Below, piece by piece: positions 47,225 to 55,839 of a stretch of DNA of 58,748 bases. Below the pieces are notes generated by a model. The model was given only the letters and a program-made list of their open reading frames with translations. It was not told the origin of the DNA and did not search any database. The position numbers and the translations under genes were made by a program. Source of the stretch: DATBLE01 sp046732255 (GTDB taxonomy: Bacteria > Actinomycetota > Thermoleophilia > Gaiellales > Gaiellaceae); NCBI GenBank assembly GCA_046732255.1, contig JBKPMR010000071.1:1-58748 (forward strand), given 5' to 3'. The first letter of the stretch is position 1, and each line of letters opens with the position of its first letter.

Positions 47225-48463
47225 GTGGGACTGTTCGCCCGGTTCTTCCGCCTCGTCTGGGGCAGCGAGGTCGATCGTGCCCTGCGACCGGTGCTGGCGG
47301 TGTCGGTCGCGGGATCGACCGCGTTCGCCGCCGGCTGGTCGTTCGTCGGCATCTGGGCGGTCGAGGAGCTCGGCGCCTCCAAAGGCGCGCTCGGCGCAGC
47401 CTTCCTGGCGGCGGCGATCGTCGGGATGGTGACCGGCTACGCCGGCGGGCACCTGTCCGACCACGTCGGGCGCAAGCCGATGATCCTCGTCGGCTGGGTG
47501 ACGATGGCGCTGACGTTCGTCGCGTACGGCTTCGCGGGCCACGATGTGCTCCTCGGGCTCGCGTTGATGTCGGCGGCATCGATCGGGGGATCGATCGGCA
47601 GCGGCGCCGACCAGGCGATGGTCGCCGACCTCGTCCCGCCGGAACGGCACGAGGCCGCGTACGCATCGGTTCGCGTCGCGTCGAACCTCGGGGTCACGCT
47701 CGGGCCGCCGATCGGAGGCCTGCTGCTGATCGGACGACACTGGTCGTTCTTCTTCTTCGGGATTGCCGCTCTGACGGCGGTGGCGATCGCGATCGCCGTC
47801 CGCTACCTGCCGACGCGGGGGGCGTACTCGCCCGAGGCGCCGCCGACCCGCGGCTCCTTCGGGGTGATCCGCCGCGACCACGCCTTCCTGCTCTTCCTCC
47901 TGTCGGGAGCGCTCGCGTACCTGGTATACGTCGCGATCGAGACCGTCCTGCCGGTCTCGGCCGTCCACACGTACGGCATCGCACCCGCGGTCTGGGGCGT
48001 GATCGTCATCCTCAACCCACTCCTGGTCACGCTCTTCCAGCTGCGGGTCACCCGACGCACGGCGGGCTTCGCCCCAGGGCCGAAGCTGGTGACGGCGATG
48101 TTGCTGATGGGCGGCTCGTTCCTCTTGCTGATCGTGAGCGGGTCGCCCGCGATGTTCGTCCTGGTGATCGTGATCTTCGTGACGGGCGAGATGCTCTGGG
48201 TCCCGACCTCGCAGGCGATCGTCGCGGCACTCGCCCCGGCGGACGTACGTGGGGCGTACATGGGCGCATTCGGCAGCACCGCCTCGATCGGCTTCGCGCT
48301 CGGCCCGTTCATCGCCTTCCAGCTCGCCGACACGCGCGGGGACGACGCCGCCTGGCTGTTCTTCGCGGCGGTGTCGCTGTTCGCCGCCGCGTCGGGTGCC
48401 GCTGCAGTCCGCGTGTCGCTCGGGCGGCGGAGCGACGAGCCGCTGCCGTCGGTCGGCGCTTGA
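47225..48463 (+). CDS. MFS transporter
   Basis: 412-residue major facilitator with 12 predicted helices. The cytoplasmic loop 2-3 motif GGHLSDHVGRKPMILVGW matches GxxxDRxGRR; ADLVPPERHEAAYASVRVASNLGVTLGPPIGG matches the loop 4-5 region. GTG start; GTG context has no strong ribosome site. It precedes treZ by 30 bases on the same strand, so it may export or import a sugar or other metabolite linked to the glucan genes, but such MFS sequences mostly indicate drug-type exporters. Confidence 0.85.
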   Translation: MGLFARFFRLVWGSEVDRALRPVLAVSVAGSTAFAAGWSFVGIWAVEELGASKGALGAAFLAAAIVGMVTGYAGGHLSDHVGRKPMILVGWVTMALTFVAYGFAGHDVLLGLALMSAASIGGSIGSGADQAMVADLVPPERHEAAYASVRVASNLGVTLGPPIGGLLLIGRHWSFFFFGIAALTAVAIAIAVRYLPTRGAYSPEAPPTRGSFGVIRRDHAFLLFLLSGALAYLVYVAIETVLPVSAVHTYGIAPAVWGVIVILNPLLVTLFQLRVTRRTAGFAPGPKLVTAMLLMGGSFLLLIVSGSPAMFVLVIVIFVTGEMLWVPTSQAIVAALAPADVRGAYMGAFGSTASIGFALGPFIAFQLADTRGDDAAWLFFAAVSLFAAASGAAAVRVSLGRRSDEPLPSVGA

Positions 48464-48493
48464 CCCGCATCCTGAACGGGTAGCACGCGGTTC

Positions 48494-50008
48494 GTGTCCA
48501 GCGCAGGCAACAGCCTCGGCCGGCTCGGTGCGATCCCGCAGCAGAACGGGACCGTGGAGTTCCGGGTGTGGGCGCCGGCATCACGGAGTGTCTCGGTGCG
48601 GATCGGCGGCGAGACCCACGAGCTCGGACGCGACGAAGGCGGCGTCTTCGCCGTGTCGTTGCGCGCCGCTACGGGCGATCGCTACCGCTACGTGCTCGAC
48701 GACGGCGCGGAGCTGGCCGACCCCTGCTCGCGCTTCCAGCCGGAGGGCGTGCTCGGGCCGTCGTGCGTGGTCGAGGTCCCGCGGGCGGCACGTCTGGGAC
48801 TCGACCTCGACGAGCTGGTGGCCTACGAGCTGCACGTCGGCACGTTCTCGGACGAGGGCACCTTCGACGGCGTCGTCCCGCACCTGCCCGCCCTGCGCGA
48901 GCTCGGCGTCACGGCGATCGAGCTGATGCCCGTCGCGACGTTCCCGGGCGAGCGCGGCTGGGGATACGACGGCGTCTACACGTACGCGCCGCATCCCGCG
49001 TACGGCGGCCCAGACGGTCTCGCCCGGCTCGTCGACGCCGCGCATCGAGAAGGGCTGGGCGTGATCCTCGACGTCGTCTACAACCACGTCGGGCCGGGTG
49101 CCGGTGCGTTGACCGCCTTCGGCCCGTACCTCGATCCCGGAATCGGGACGCTGTGGGGCGACGGCGTCGACTTCGCACACACGGGGGTGCGGGAGTGGGC
49201 GATCCAGAACGCGCTGATGTGGGTCGAGGAATACGGGATCGACGGCCTGCGCCTCGACGCCGTCCACGCCGTGCAGGACCGGTCGCAGCAGCAGAACGTG
49301 CTCTCCGAGCTCGCCGACCGCGTGCATGCGACCGCTCCGCGGGCGCTGGTGATCTCCGAGACCGGCGACGAGGACGACCGCGCCCTCGAGGAGTGGGGGC
49401 ACGACGCCCGCTGGTCGGACGGGCTGCACCATGCGCTCCACGCCCTCCTGACCGGGGAGCGTGAGGGCCACTACGCGGCGTTCGGCTCGATCGAGGACGT
49501 CGTCCGCGAGGTGGAGCGGCGGCTGCCGGAGCGCCACGTCGTCTGCGCGCAGAACCACGACCAGGTCGGCAACCGGGCATTCGGCGACCGGCTGACGCCT
49601 GAATTGCTGCACGTCGCCTCGTCCGTCGTCCTCTTCTCCGCCCAGATCCCGCTCCTGTTCATGGGCGAGGAGTACGGCGAGCGCAACCCGTTCCGCTTCT
49701 TCACGAACCACGTCGATCCCGCGGCTGCGGAGGCGGCGCGCGAGGGGCGGAAGCGCGAGTTCGCCGCGTACCGGGGCTTCGCCGCCGAGGTGCCGGATCC
49801 CGAGGCGGAGGAGACATTCCTGCGATCGCGGCTCTCGTGGGTCGAGGTCCCCGGGAGGCGCGACCACTACCGCAGGCTGCTCTCGCTGCGTCGTACGCTG
49901 CCGCGCGAGGTGCGGACGGAAGTCGAAGGTCAGAGGCTGACGATGCGGCGCGGCGACGCGACGCTCGTCGCCGACTTCGACCAGAAGACAGCGGTGCTGA
50001 CCGCGTGA
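48494..50008 (+). CDS. treZ: Malto-oligosyltrehalose trehalohydrolase TreZ
   Basis: 504-residue GH13_10 enzyme cleaving trehalose from malto-oligosyltrehalose. N-terminal CBM48-like NGTVEFRVWAPASRSVSVRI; then VAYELHVGTFSDEGTFDGVVPHLPALRELGVTAIELMPVATFPGERGWGYDGVY. Catalytic residues: nucleophile Asp255 (DGLRLDAVHAV), acid/base Glu289 (VISETGDED), Asp356 (AQNHDQVGNRAFGDRL). It is shorter than usual (560-600). GTG 48494; stop overlaps the glgX start (GTGA). TreY, which makes its substrate, is not in the window. Confidence 0.92.
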   Translation: MSSAGNSLGRLGAIPQQNGTVEFRVWAPASRSVSVRIGGETHELGRDEGGVFAVSLRAATGDRYRYVLDDGAELADPCSRFQPEGVLGPSCVVEVPRAARLGLDLDELVAYELHVGTFSDEGTFDGVVPHLPALRELGVTAIELMPVATFPGERGWGYDGVYTYAPHPAYGGPDGLARLVDAAHREGLGVILDVVYNHVGPGAGALTAFGPYLDPGIGTLWGDGVDFAHTGVREWAIQNALMWVEEYGIDGLRLDAVHAVQDRSQQQNVLSELADRVHATAPRALVISETGDEDDRALEEWGHDARWSDGLHHALHALLTGEREGHYAAFGSIEDVVREVERRLPERHVVCAQNHDQVGNRAFGDRLTPELLHVASSVVLFSAQIPLLFMGEEYGERNPFRFFTNHVDPAAAEAAREGRKREFAAYRGFAAEVPDPEAEETFLRSRLSWVEVPGRRDHYRRLLSLRRTLPREVRTEVEGQRLTMRRGDATLVADFDQKTAVLTA

Positions 50009-52113
50009 GGGTCTGGCCGGGACAGCCGTTTCCGCTCGGGCCGACTTGGGACGGGCGCGGGACGAACTTCTCGCTGTTCTCGGAGAACGCCGAGCGCGTC
50101 GAGCTGTGTCTCTTCGACGAGCACGACCACGAGATCCGTGTGCCGCTCACCGAACGAACCGCCTTCAACTGGCACGCTTACCTGCCCGACGTCGGCCCGG
50201 GTCAGCGCTACGCGTTCCGCGTCCACGGGCGCTGGGCGCCGGAGCAGGGCCACCGTTTCAACGCGGCGAAGCTCCTGATCGACCCGTATGCGAAGGCGAT
50301 CGAGGGGCCAATCCGCTACGACGCCGCGCAGACGCTCCCGTACGTGCCGGATGGTGCGGACGCCGACCTGAGGGCGGACGGCTCCGACGACGCGGCGGCG
50401 ATTCCCAAATGCGTCGTCGTCGACACCGCGTTCGACTGGGAGGGAGACACGCTCCTCCACCGGCCGTGGCACGAGACGGTGATCTACGAGGTGCACGTGA
50501 AGGGCTTCACGCAACGACATCCCGGTGTGCGCGAGGACCTGCGCGGCACGTACGCCGGGCTCGCCTCGGACGAGGCGATCGCCCACTTCCGCTCGCTCGG
50601 CGTGACCGCCGTCGAGCTCCTGCCGGTCCACCACATCGCCGACGAGCACCACCTGATCGAGCGCGGCCTGACCAACTACTGGGGCTACAGCTCGATCGGC
50701 TATCTCGCCCCGCACGCGCTCTACTCGGCGACCGGCACGCGCGGTGAGCAGGTGCGGGAGTTCAAGGGGATGGTCAAGGCGCTCCATCGGGCGGGGATCG
50801 AGGTGATCCTCGACGTCGTCTACAACCACACCGCCGAGGGCAACCACCTCGGGCCGATGCTCGGCTTCAAGGGGGTGGACAACGCCTCCTACTACAGGCT
50901 CGTGCCCGACCAGCGGCGCTTCTACATGGACTTCACCGGCACCGGCAACAGCCTCAACCCGGTGCATCCGAGCGTTCTTCGTCTGATCATGGACTCGCTC
51001 CGCTACTTCGTCATCGACTGCCACGTCGACGGGTTCCGGTTCGACCTCGCCTCGGCGCTGGCGCGCGAGTTCTACGACGTCGACCGGCTCTCCGCCTTCT
51101 TCGACACCATCCACCAGGATCCGGTCGTCTCGCAGGTGAAGCTGATCGCCGAGCCGTGGGACGTCGGCCCCGGCGGCTACCAGGTCGGGAACTTCCCGAT
51201 CCTGTGGACGGAGTGGAACGGCCTCTACCGCGACTGCGTCCGCGACTTCTGGCGGGGTCGGTCACCGGTCGCCGAGCTCGCGCAGCGGCTCACCGGCTCG
51301 AGCGACCTCTACCAGCCCGACGGCCGCCGCCCCTTCGCCTCGATCAACTTCGTCACCGCCCACGACGGCTTCACCCTCGCCGACCTGGTCTCGTACGACG
51401 GCAAGCACAACGAGGCGAACCGTGAGGAGAACCGCGACGGCACAGACGACAACCGCAGCTGGAACCACGGCGTCGAGGGGCCGACCGACGACCCGCAGAT
51501 CCTCGCGTTGCGGGAGCGGCAGGTGCGGAACTTCCTGACCACGCTCTTCCTCTCCCAGGGCGTGCCGATGCTGGTCGGCGGTGACGAGCTGGGCCGGACG
51601 CAGCGCGGCAACAACAATGCCTACTGCCAGGACAACGAGATCAGCTGGTTCGACTGGGAGCTCGACGACCGCCGGCGGCGCCTGCTCGAGTTCGTCCACC
51701 GCGTGATCCACCTGCGCAACGAGCATCCCGTCTTCCGGCGGCCCCAGTTCCTGACCGGCGAGTCGCACGTCGGCTCGGGCCTACCGGACAGCTGGTGGTT
51801 CCGCACCGACGGGCGGAAGATGACGCGGCGGGACTGGGGAGACGGCGGCCTGCGCACGATCGGGCTCTTCCTCAACGGCGGCGAGATCCCCACCCACACG
51901 ACGACCGGGGAAGCGATCCACGACGACTCGTTCGTCGTGCTGGTCAACTCGGCGGCCGAATCCGTGACCTTCGTGCTTCCACCGCGCAGGTTCGGGACGC
52001 GCTGGACCCTGGAGCTCTCGACCGCCGATCCCGACGCCCGCGGCGGATCGTGGCAGGCGCGCGGGGAGGTCGCGGTTCAAGGGCGGTCGATCGTCGTCCT
52101 CCGCCGAATGTAG
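50005..52113 (+). CDS. glgX: Glycogen debranching enzyme GlgX/TreX
   Basis: 702-residue GH13_11 isoamylase-type enzyme hydrolysing alpha-1,6 branches. Start VRVWPGQPFPLGPTWDGRGTNFSLFSENAERVELCLFDE is the CBM48 domain; catalytic domain shows YEVHVKGFTQRHPGVREDLRGTYAGLAS, DVVYNHTAEGNHLGP, nucleophile Asp347 (DGFRFDLASAL), acid/base Glu383 (LIAEPWDVGPGGYQVGNFP) and VTAHDGFTLADLVSYDGKHNEANREENRDG. GTG 50005 overlaps treZ; the frame upstream is inside treZ. Debranched maltodextrins would feed TreZ (via TreY) or MalQ. Confidence 0.94.
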   Translation: MRVWPGQPFPLGPTWDGRGTNFSLFSENAERVELCLFDEHDHEIRVPLTERTAFNWHAYLPDVGPGQRYAFRVHGRWAPEQGHRFNAAKLLIDPYAKAIEGPIRYDAAQTLPYVPDGADADLRADGSDDAAAIPKCVVVDTAFDWEGDTLLHRPWHETVIYEVHVKGFTQRHPGVREDLRGTYAGLASDEAIAHFRSLGVTAVELLPVHHIADEHHLIERGLTNYWGYSSIGYLAPHALYSATGTRGEQVREFKGMVKALHRAGIEVILDVVYNHTAEGNHLGPMLGFKGVDNASYYRLVPDQRRFYMDFTGTGNSLNPVHPSVLRLIMDSLRYFVIDCHVDGFRFDLASALAREFYDVDRLSAFFDTIHQDPVVSQVKLIAEPWDVGPGGYQVGNFPILWTEWNGLYRDCVRDFWRGRSPVAELAQRLTGSSDLYQPDGRRPFASINFVTAHDGFTLADLVSYDGKHNEANREENRDGTDDNRSWNHGVEGPTDDPQILALRERQVRNFLTTLFLSQGVPMLVGGDELGRTQRGNNNAYCQDNEISWFDWELDDRRRRLLEFVHRVIHLRNEHPVFRRPQFLTGESHVGSGLPDSWWFRTDGRKMTRRDWGDGGLRTIGLFLNGGEIPTHTTTGEAIHDDSFVVLVNSAAESVTFVLPPRRFGTRWTLELSTADPDARGGSWQARGEVAVQGRSIVVLRRM

Positions 52114-52157
52114 GTGGTTCCGCGCAGCGCTGTCGTGCGTCCGCTCACGCCTGATCG

Positions 52158-52838
52158 TCAACGCGGCGGGCGGAGCACGGCGAACTGGTCGGTGATCTCC
52201 AGGTCGGCCGACCGGAAGCGGAACACCTCGGCCGGCCGGCCGCCTGCCCGCCCCGGCGGGCGCCGCTCGCCGGTGGGGGCGAGGACGCCGCGGCGGACCA
52301 GGACGCGCTGGAGGTTGGTGGCCGACACCTCGTGCCCGAGCGCGGCCGCGTAGAGGTCGCGCAGCTCCGAGATCGTGAAGGTCGCGGGGGCAAGCGCGAA
52401 GCCGAGGTTCGTGTACGAGAGCTTCGCCCGCAGGCGCTCCCGGCCGGCGAGCACGAACGCGCCGTGGTCGAACGCCGTTGCCGGCAGCCGGTCGACCGCG
52501 TGCCACGCCGTGTCGGCGGGGACGGCCGGGTCGAGCCCGGCGCGCACGAGGCCGAGGTAGGCGGTGGTGACGCGGCCGCTCCGCGGTTCCGCCCGCGTCT
52601 CCAGCTGCTCGAGGTGGGAAAGCTCGCGGACGTCGACCTTGGCTGCGAGGTGACGGCGGATCGACCGCTCGAGCGCCTCACGGCCCAGAACGCCGCCGGG
52701 CAGCGCCCACCGGCCCGCGAACGGAGGAAGAGCGCGCTGCCAGAGCAGCACCTGGAGAGTCCCATCTCGAACCTGGAGCACGACCCCAACCGTCTCCTGC
52801 GCGTGCGTGGTAGGCTCAGGCAGAGGTTTTCGATTCAC
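52158..52838 (-). CDS. NrtR-like NUDIX-winged-helix transcriptional regulator
   Basis: 226-residue protein with a NUDIX domain followed by a winged helix. The NUDIX box is degenerate: WALPGGVLGREALERSIRRHLAAKVDV lacks the catalytic glutamates of REUxEE, so it probably binds rather than hydrolyses ADP-ribose-like ligands. The C-terminal SYTNLGFALAPATFTISELRDLYAAALGHEVSATNLQRVLVRRGVLAPTG...GRPAEVFRF is the NrtR DNA-binding part. NrtR repressors control NAD metabolism. GTG start; divergent from the BMP lipoprotein by 26 bases, so that gene is its most obvious target. Confidence 0.85.
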   Translation of the reverse strand: MNRKPLPEPTTHAQETVGVVLQVRDGTLQVLLWQRALPPFAGRWALPGGVLGREALERSIRRHLAAKVDVRELSHLEQLETRAEPRSGRVTTAYLGLVRAGLDPAVPADTAWHAVDRLPATAFDHGAFVLAGRERLRAKLSYTNLGFALAPATFTISELRDLYAAALGHEVSATNLQRVLVRRGVLAPTGERRPPGRAGGRPAEVFRFRSADLEITDQFAVLRPPR

Positions 52839-52864
52839 AGTCGTAAACTAGCGAAAGGGTCGGG
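52836..52864. promoter_or_regulatory. Short divergent region, candidate NrtR site
   Basis: The 26 bases between the NrtR-like start and the BMP lipoprotein start, plus the GTG itself, include AGTCGTAAACT (52839-52849), an AGT/ACT-flanked imperfect inverted repeat. AT content is higher than the surroundings. It is a plausible operator and promoter but no consensus is confirmed. Confidence 0.3.
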
Positions 52865-53908
52865 ATGAAGTCGAAGGCGGCAGGGCTGGCTGTTCTGGCG
52901 GCGGCGGTCGCGGCGCTCGCGGCCGGGTGCGGCGGCGGTGGGAAGAGCGCGGCGACGACGGAGGCGACCACGACCGGCGCCTCGAAGGCGCTCCGCATCG
53001 GCATGGTCACGGACACCAGTGGGCTGAACGACCGCGGCTTCAACGCCCTCGCCTACAAGGGCGTGAAGCAGGCACAGCGCGAGCTCGGCGCTCAGATCCA
53101 GGTCGCCGCCTCGAAGTCGCCGGCGGACTACATTCCGAACCTCGCTTCGTTTGCCCGACGCGGGTACGACCTCGTCGTCGGCGTGGGGTACACCGAGATC
53201 GCGGCCATGGGCGCGGCGGCGAAGCGCTTTCCGGACACGAACTTCGCGATCGTCGACGTGTCCAACAAGGACCTGCCGGGGACACCGTCGAACGTGCTCG
53301 GCCTCCTCTTCCGCGAGGAGCAGGTCGGCTACCTCGCGGGATACCTGGCCGGGCTCGAGGCCAAGCGCCTTCCGGGCAGGGACGTGATCGGCTCTGTCGG
53401 CGGCGAGAAGCAGCCGCCGGTCGACCGGTTCATCGCCGGCTACCAGGCAGGCGCGAAGGCGGCCGATCCGGGGATCAAGACACTCAACGCCTACTCCCAG
53501 GACTTCACCGACCAGGCGAAGTGCAAGGCGCTCGCGCAGAACCAGATCAGCGCAGGCGCGGTCGCGGTCTTCGCGGTGGCGGGCGGCTGCGGGCTCGGCA
53601 CGCTCGACGCCGCCAAGCAGGCCGGCGTCTGGGGGATCGGCGTCGACGCCGACCAGTCGTTCCTCGGCCCGCACATCCTGACGAGCGCGACCAAGAAGGT
53701 CGACCACGCCGTCTTCCTCGCCACCGAGGACGTCGCCAACGGCAAGTTCAAGGGCGGCGACGTCGTCTACGGCCTGAAGGAGGGAGGAGTCGGGCTCGGG
53801 AAGATCAGCCCGAAGGTGCCGAAGAGCGAGGTGGACGCGGTCGACAAGGTCAAGGCGCAGATCATCGCCGGGAAGATCACTCCCCCGACCACGGTCGGTA
53901 GTAGCTAG
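52865..53908 (+). CDS. BMP (PnrA/Med-like) nucleoside-binding lipoprotein
   Basis: 347-residue substrate-binding lipoprotein. Signal KSKAAGLAVLAAAVAALAAGCGG has the lipobox LAAGC (Cys at residue 21). Mature features are LRIGMVTDTSGLNDRGFNALAYKGVKQAQREL, SFARRGYDLVVGVGYTEIAAMGAAAKRFPDTNFAIVDV, NVLGLLFREEQVGYLAGYLAGL and GIGVDADQSFLGPHILTSATKKVDHAVF, typical of BMP-domain proteins that bind purine nucleosides. No permease or ATPase gene follows; its partners are elsewhere. It overlaps the end of the GH3 gene by 4 bases (convergent). Confidence 0.88.
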   Translation: MKSKAAGLAVLAAAVAALAAGCGGGGKSAATTEATTTGASKALRIGMVTDTSGLNDRGFNALAYKGVKQAQRELGAQIQVAASKSPADYIPNLASFARRGYDLVVGVGYTEIAAMGAAAKRFPDTNFAIVDVSNKDLPGTPSNVLGLLFREEQVGYLAGYLAGLEAKRLPGRDVIGSVGGEKQPPVDRFIAGYQAGAKAADPGIKTLNAYSQDFTDQAKCKALAQNQISAGAVAVFAVAGGCGLGTLDAAKQAGVWGIGVDADQSFLGPHILTSATKKVDHAVFLATEDVANGKFKGGDVVYGLKEGGVGLGKISPKVPKSEVDAVDKVKAQIIAGKITPPTTVGSS

Positions 53909-55833
53909 CCTGCGGCCCGGCGGGTGCTCAGGCCGGCGCCATAGCGGAAGAGCGGCCTTGCAGGCCTGCCGTCGAGCCGCCGGTTCAGAGCCATGGGGAC
54001 GTCGTGAATGCTCGCCGGCCAGGTGAAAGGGAGTCTTCCGCGGGCGCGGGCACGGCCGAAGAGCAGGTCGGAGACTGCAGTGCCGCCCTCGCTGCCGGGG
54101 AGGTAGGCCATCAGGAAGGCCGCGGCGCTGCGGATCTCTTCGGCGATCATCAGCGGTCGGCCGGACATGAGAACGAGCACAGTTGGCACGCCGGTCCGTT
54201 CGACCGTGCGGACGAGCCGGGCCTCGTCGGGTGCGAGCGCCGCGGCCGGCGAGTCGCCTCGCCACTCGGCGTACGGGTCCTCGCCGACGACCACGACCGC
54301 GGCCCGGGCGCCGTGGGCGGCTCTGCGGACCGCCGCCGCGTCTCTCCAGTCGGCCACCGCGCGGACGTTCCCGGCTCCGAGCGCCGCCCGAACGCCGGCG
54401 AGCACCGTCACGCCCGCAGGCGGTGGCGAACCTGGCGGTACGCCCTGCCAGCCGACGGTCCAGCCGCCGTACTGCCGGGACAAGTCGTCGGCGCTCGGCC
54501 CGACGACGAGGACCGGTTGACCTCGCCGAGCGAGCGGCAGGAGCCTGCGCTCGTTCCGGAGGAGCGTGATCGACTCGGCGGCCGCCCGGCGGGCCAGCCG
54601 CACGTCTGCCGCCGTTCGCACTGGACCAAAGGTGCTCAGCGCATACGGATGCTCGAACAGCCCGAGCTCGAACTTCAGCCTCAGGACCCGCGCGACGGCG
54701 GCATCCACCCGTGCCGCGGGAGCGAGCCCGTCTTGAACGGCGGCCTGGACCGCACGCGTGAAGGCAAGCGCCTGTTCGGGCACCATCGACACGTCGAGGC
54801 CTGCGTCCAGCGCCTCGGCGGCAGCGTGTTCGTAGTCGGCGGCAACGTGCGGCTTCCGTCTGATCGCGGGTGCACCCTGACAGCTGCAGAGGAGGTTCTC
54901 GACGTCGCCCCAGTCGGAAAGCGCCACGCCCCGGAACCGGAGGTCGCCGCGCAGGAGGTCGGTCAGGAGCGGCTTCGAGGCAACTGCGGGCTTGCCGTTC
55001 ACCCAGCCGTGCTGGTTCATCACCGTTGCAACCCCGGAGCCGACCGCTGCAGCAAAGGGGGGAGCGAATACGTTCTTCAGGTCGGCTTGCGAGAGCTGCG
55101 CCGGCGCCGTGTCGACGCCGCCCTGCGGCTGGGAGTAGCCGAGGAAGTGCTTGGCGGTCGCGGCGACGACCGGCTTCGAAGGGTCGCCGCCCTGCAGGCC
55201 GCGCACGGAAGCCGCGACGAGCCTGCCGGCGGCCGCCGGGTCCTCGCCGAAGGTCTCGTAGTAGCGGCCCCAGCGCAGGTCGCGGGCCACGTCGGCGACC
55301 GGGCCAAAGACCCAGCGTACGCCCGCCGCCTTCGCGACCCGCGCCGTCGCCGCCGAGACCGCCTGCACGAGTGCGGGGTCGCGAGTCGCCGCGAGGCCGA
55401 GTTGCTGCGGGAAGATCTCGGCGCCGCGCGCGCCCGTGAACCCGTGGGTCGCGTCGGAGCCATAGACGATCGGGATTCCGAGCCGTGAATGCGCGAGTGC
55501 GTATCGCTGGAGGCCGTTGACCCCGCGCACCCAGCCGGCGAGCGAGGAGTCAGGAGCCGGGGTCTCTCCTCCGCCGCTCAGGATCGCTCCGGCCTGCGCC
55601 TCGGCGAGCACCTCGTTCAGATCGGCGTCGGTCTTCAGACGGCCGACGTGGATCATCGCCAGCTGGCCGGCCTTCTCGGCGAGCGTCATCCGTCCGAGCA
55701 GGTCGGCGACTCGTTTGTCGAGCGGGGCGGAGGGATCCTGGTACGCCGGCTCGGCACCGACGCGGCCGCTCGCCCCTCCGGCGAGGAGCGCCAGCAGCGC
55801 GAGCGCGACGATCACGGCAGCTCCCCGACGCAT
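53905..55833 (-). CDS. Glycoside hydrolase family 3 beta-glucosidase-like, secreted
   Basis: 642-residue GH3 glycosidase. The signal peptide RRGAAVIVALALLALLAGGASG is followed by RVADLLGRMTLAEKAGQLAMIHV, GSDATHGFTGARGAEIFPQQLGLAATRDP and VRWVFGPVADVARDLRWGRYYETFGEDP. The nucleophile is Asp in RGVALSDWGDVENLL. Second domain: RLARRAAAESITLLRNERRLLPLARRGQPVLVVGPSADD, then a fibronectin-like start. It may release glucose from beta-glucans outside the cell, complementing the cytoplasmic GH5. ATG at 55833. Confidence 0.9.
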   Translation of the reverse strand: MRRGAAVIVALALLALLAGGASGRVGAEPAYQDPSAPLDKRVADLLGRMTLAEKAGQLAMIHVGRLKTDADLNEVLAEAQAGAILSGGGETPAPDSSLAGWVRGVNGLQRYALAHSRLGIPIVYGSDATHGFTGARGAEIFPQQLGLAATRDPALVQAVSAATARVAKAAGVRWVFGPVADVARDLRWGRYYETFGEDPAAAGRLVAASVRGLQGGDPSKPVVAATAKHFLGYSQPQGGVDTAPAQLSQADLKNVFAPPFAAAVGSGVATVMNQHGWVNGKPAVASKPLLTDLLRGDLRFRGVALSDWGDVENLLCSCQGAPAIRRKPHVAADYEHAAAEALDAGLDVSMVPEQALAFTRAVQAAVQDGLAPAARVDAAVARVLRLKFELGLFEHPYALSTFGPVRTAADVRLARRAAAESITLLRNERRLLPLARRGQPVLVVGPSADDLSRQYGGWTVGWQGVPPGSPPPAGVTVLAGVRAALGAGNVRAVADWRDAAAVRRAAHGARAAVVVVGEDPYAEWRGDSPAAALAPDEARLVRTVERTGVPTVLVLMSGRPLMIAEEIRSAAAFLMAYLPGSEGGTAVSDLLFGRARARGRLPFTWPASIHDVPMALNRRLDGRPARPLFRYGAGLSTRRAAG

Positions 55834-55839
55834 TCGCCG

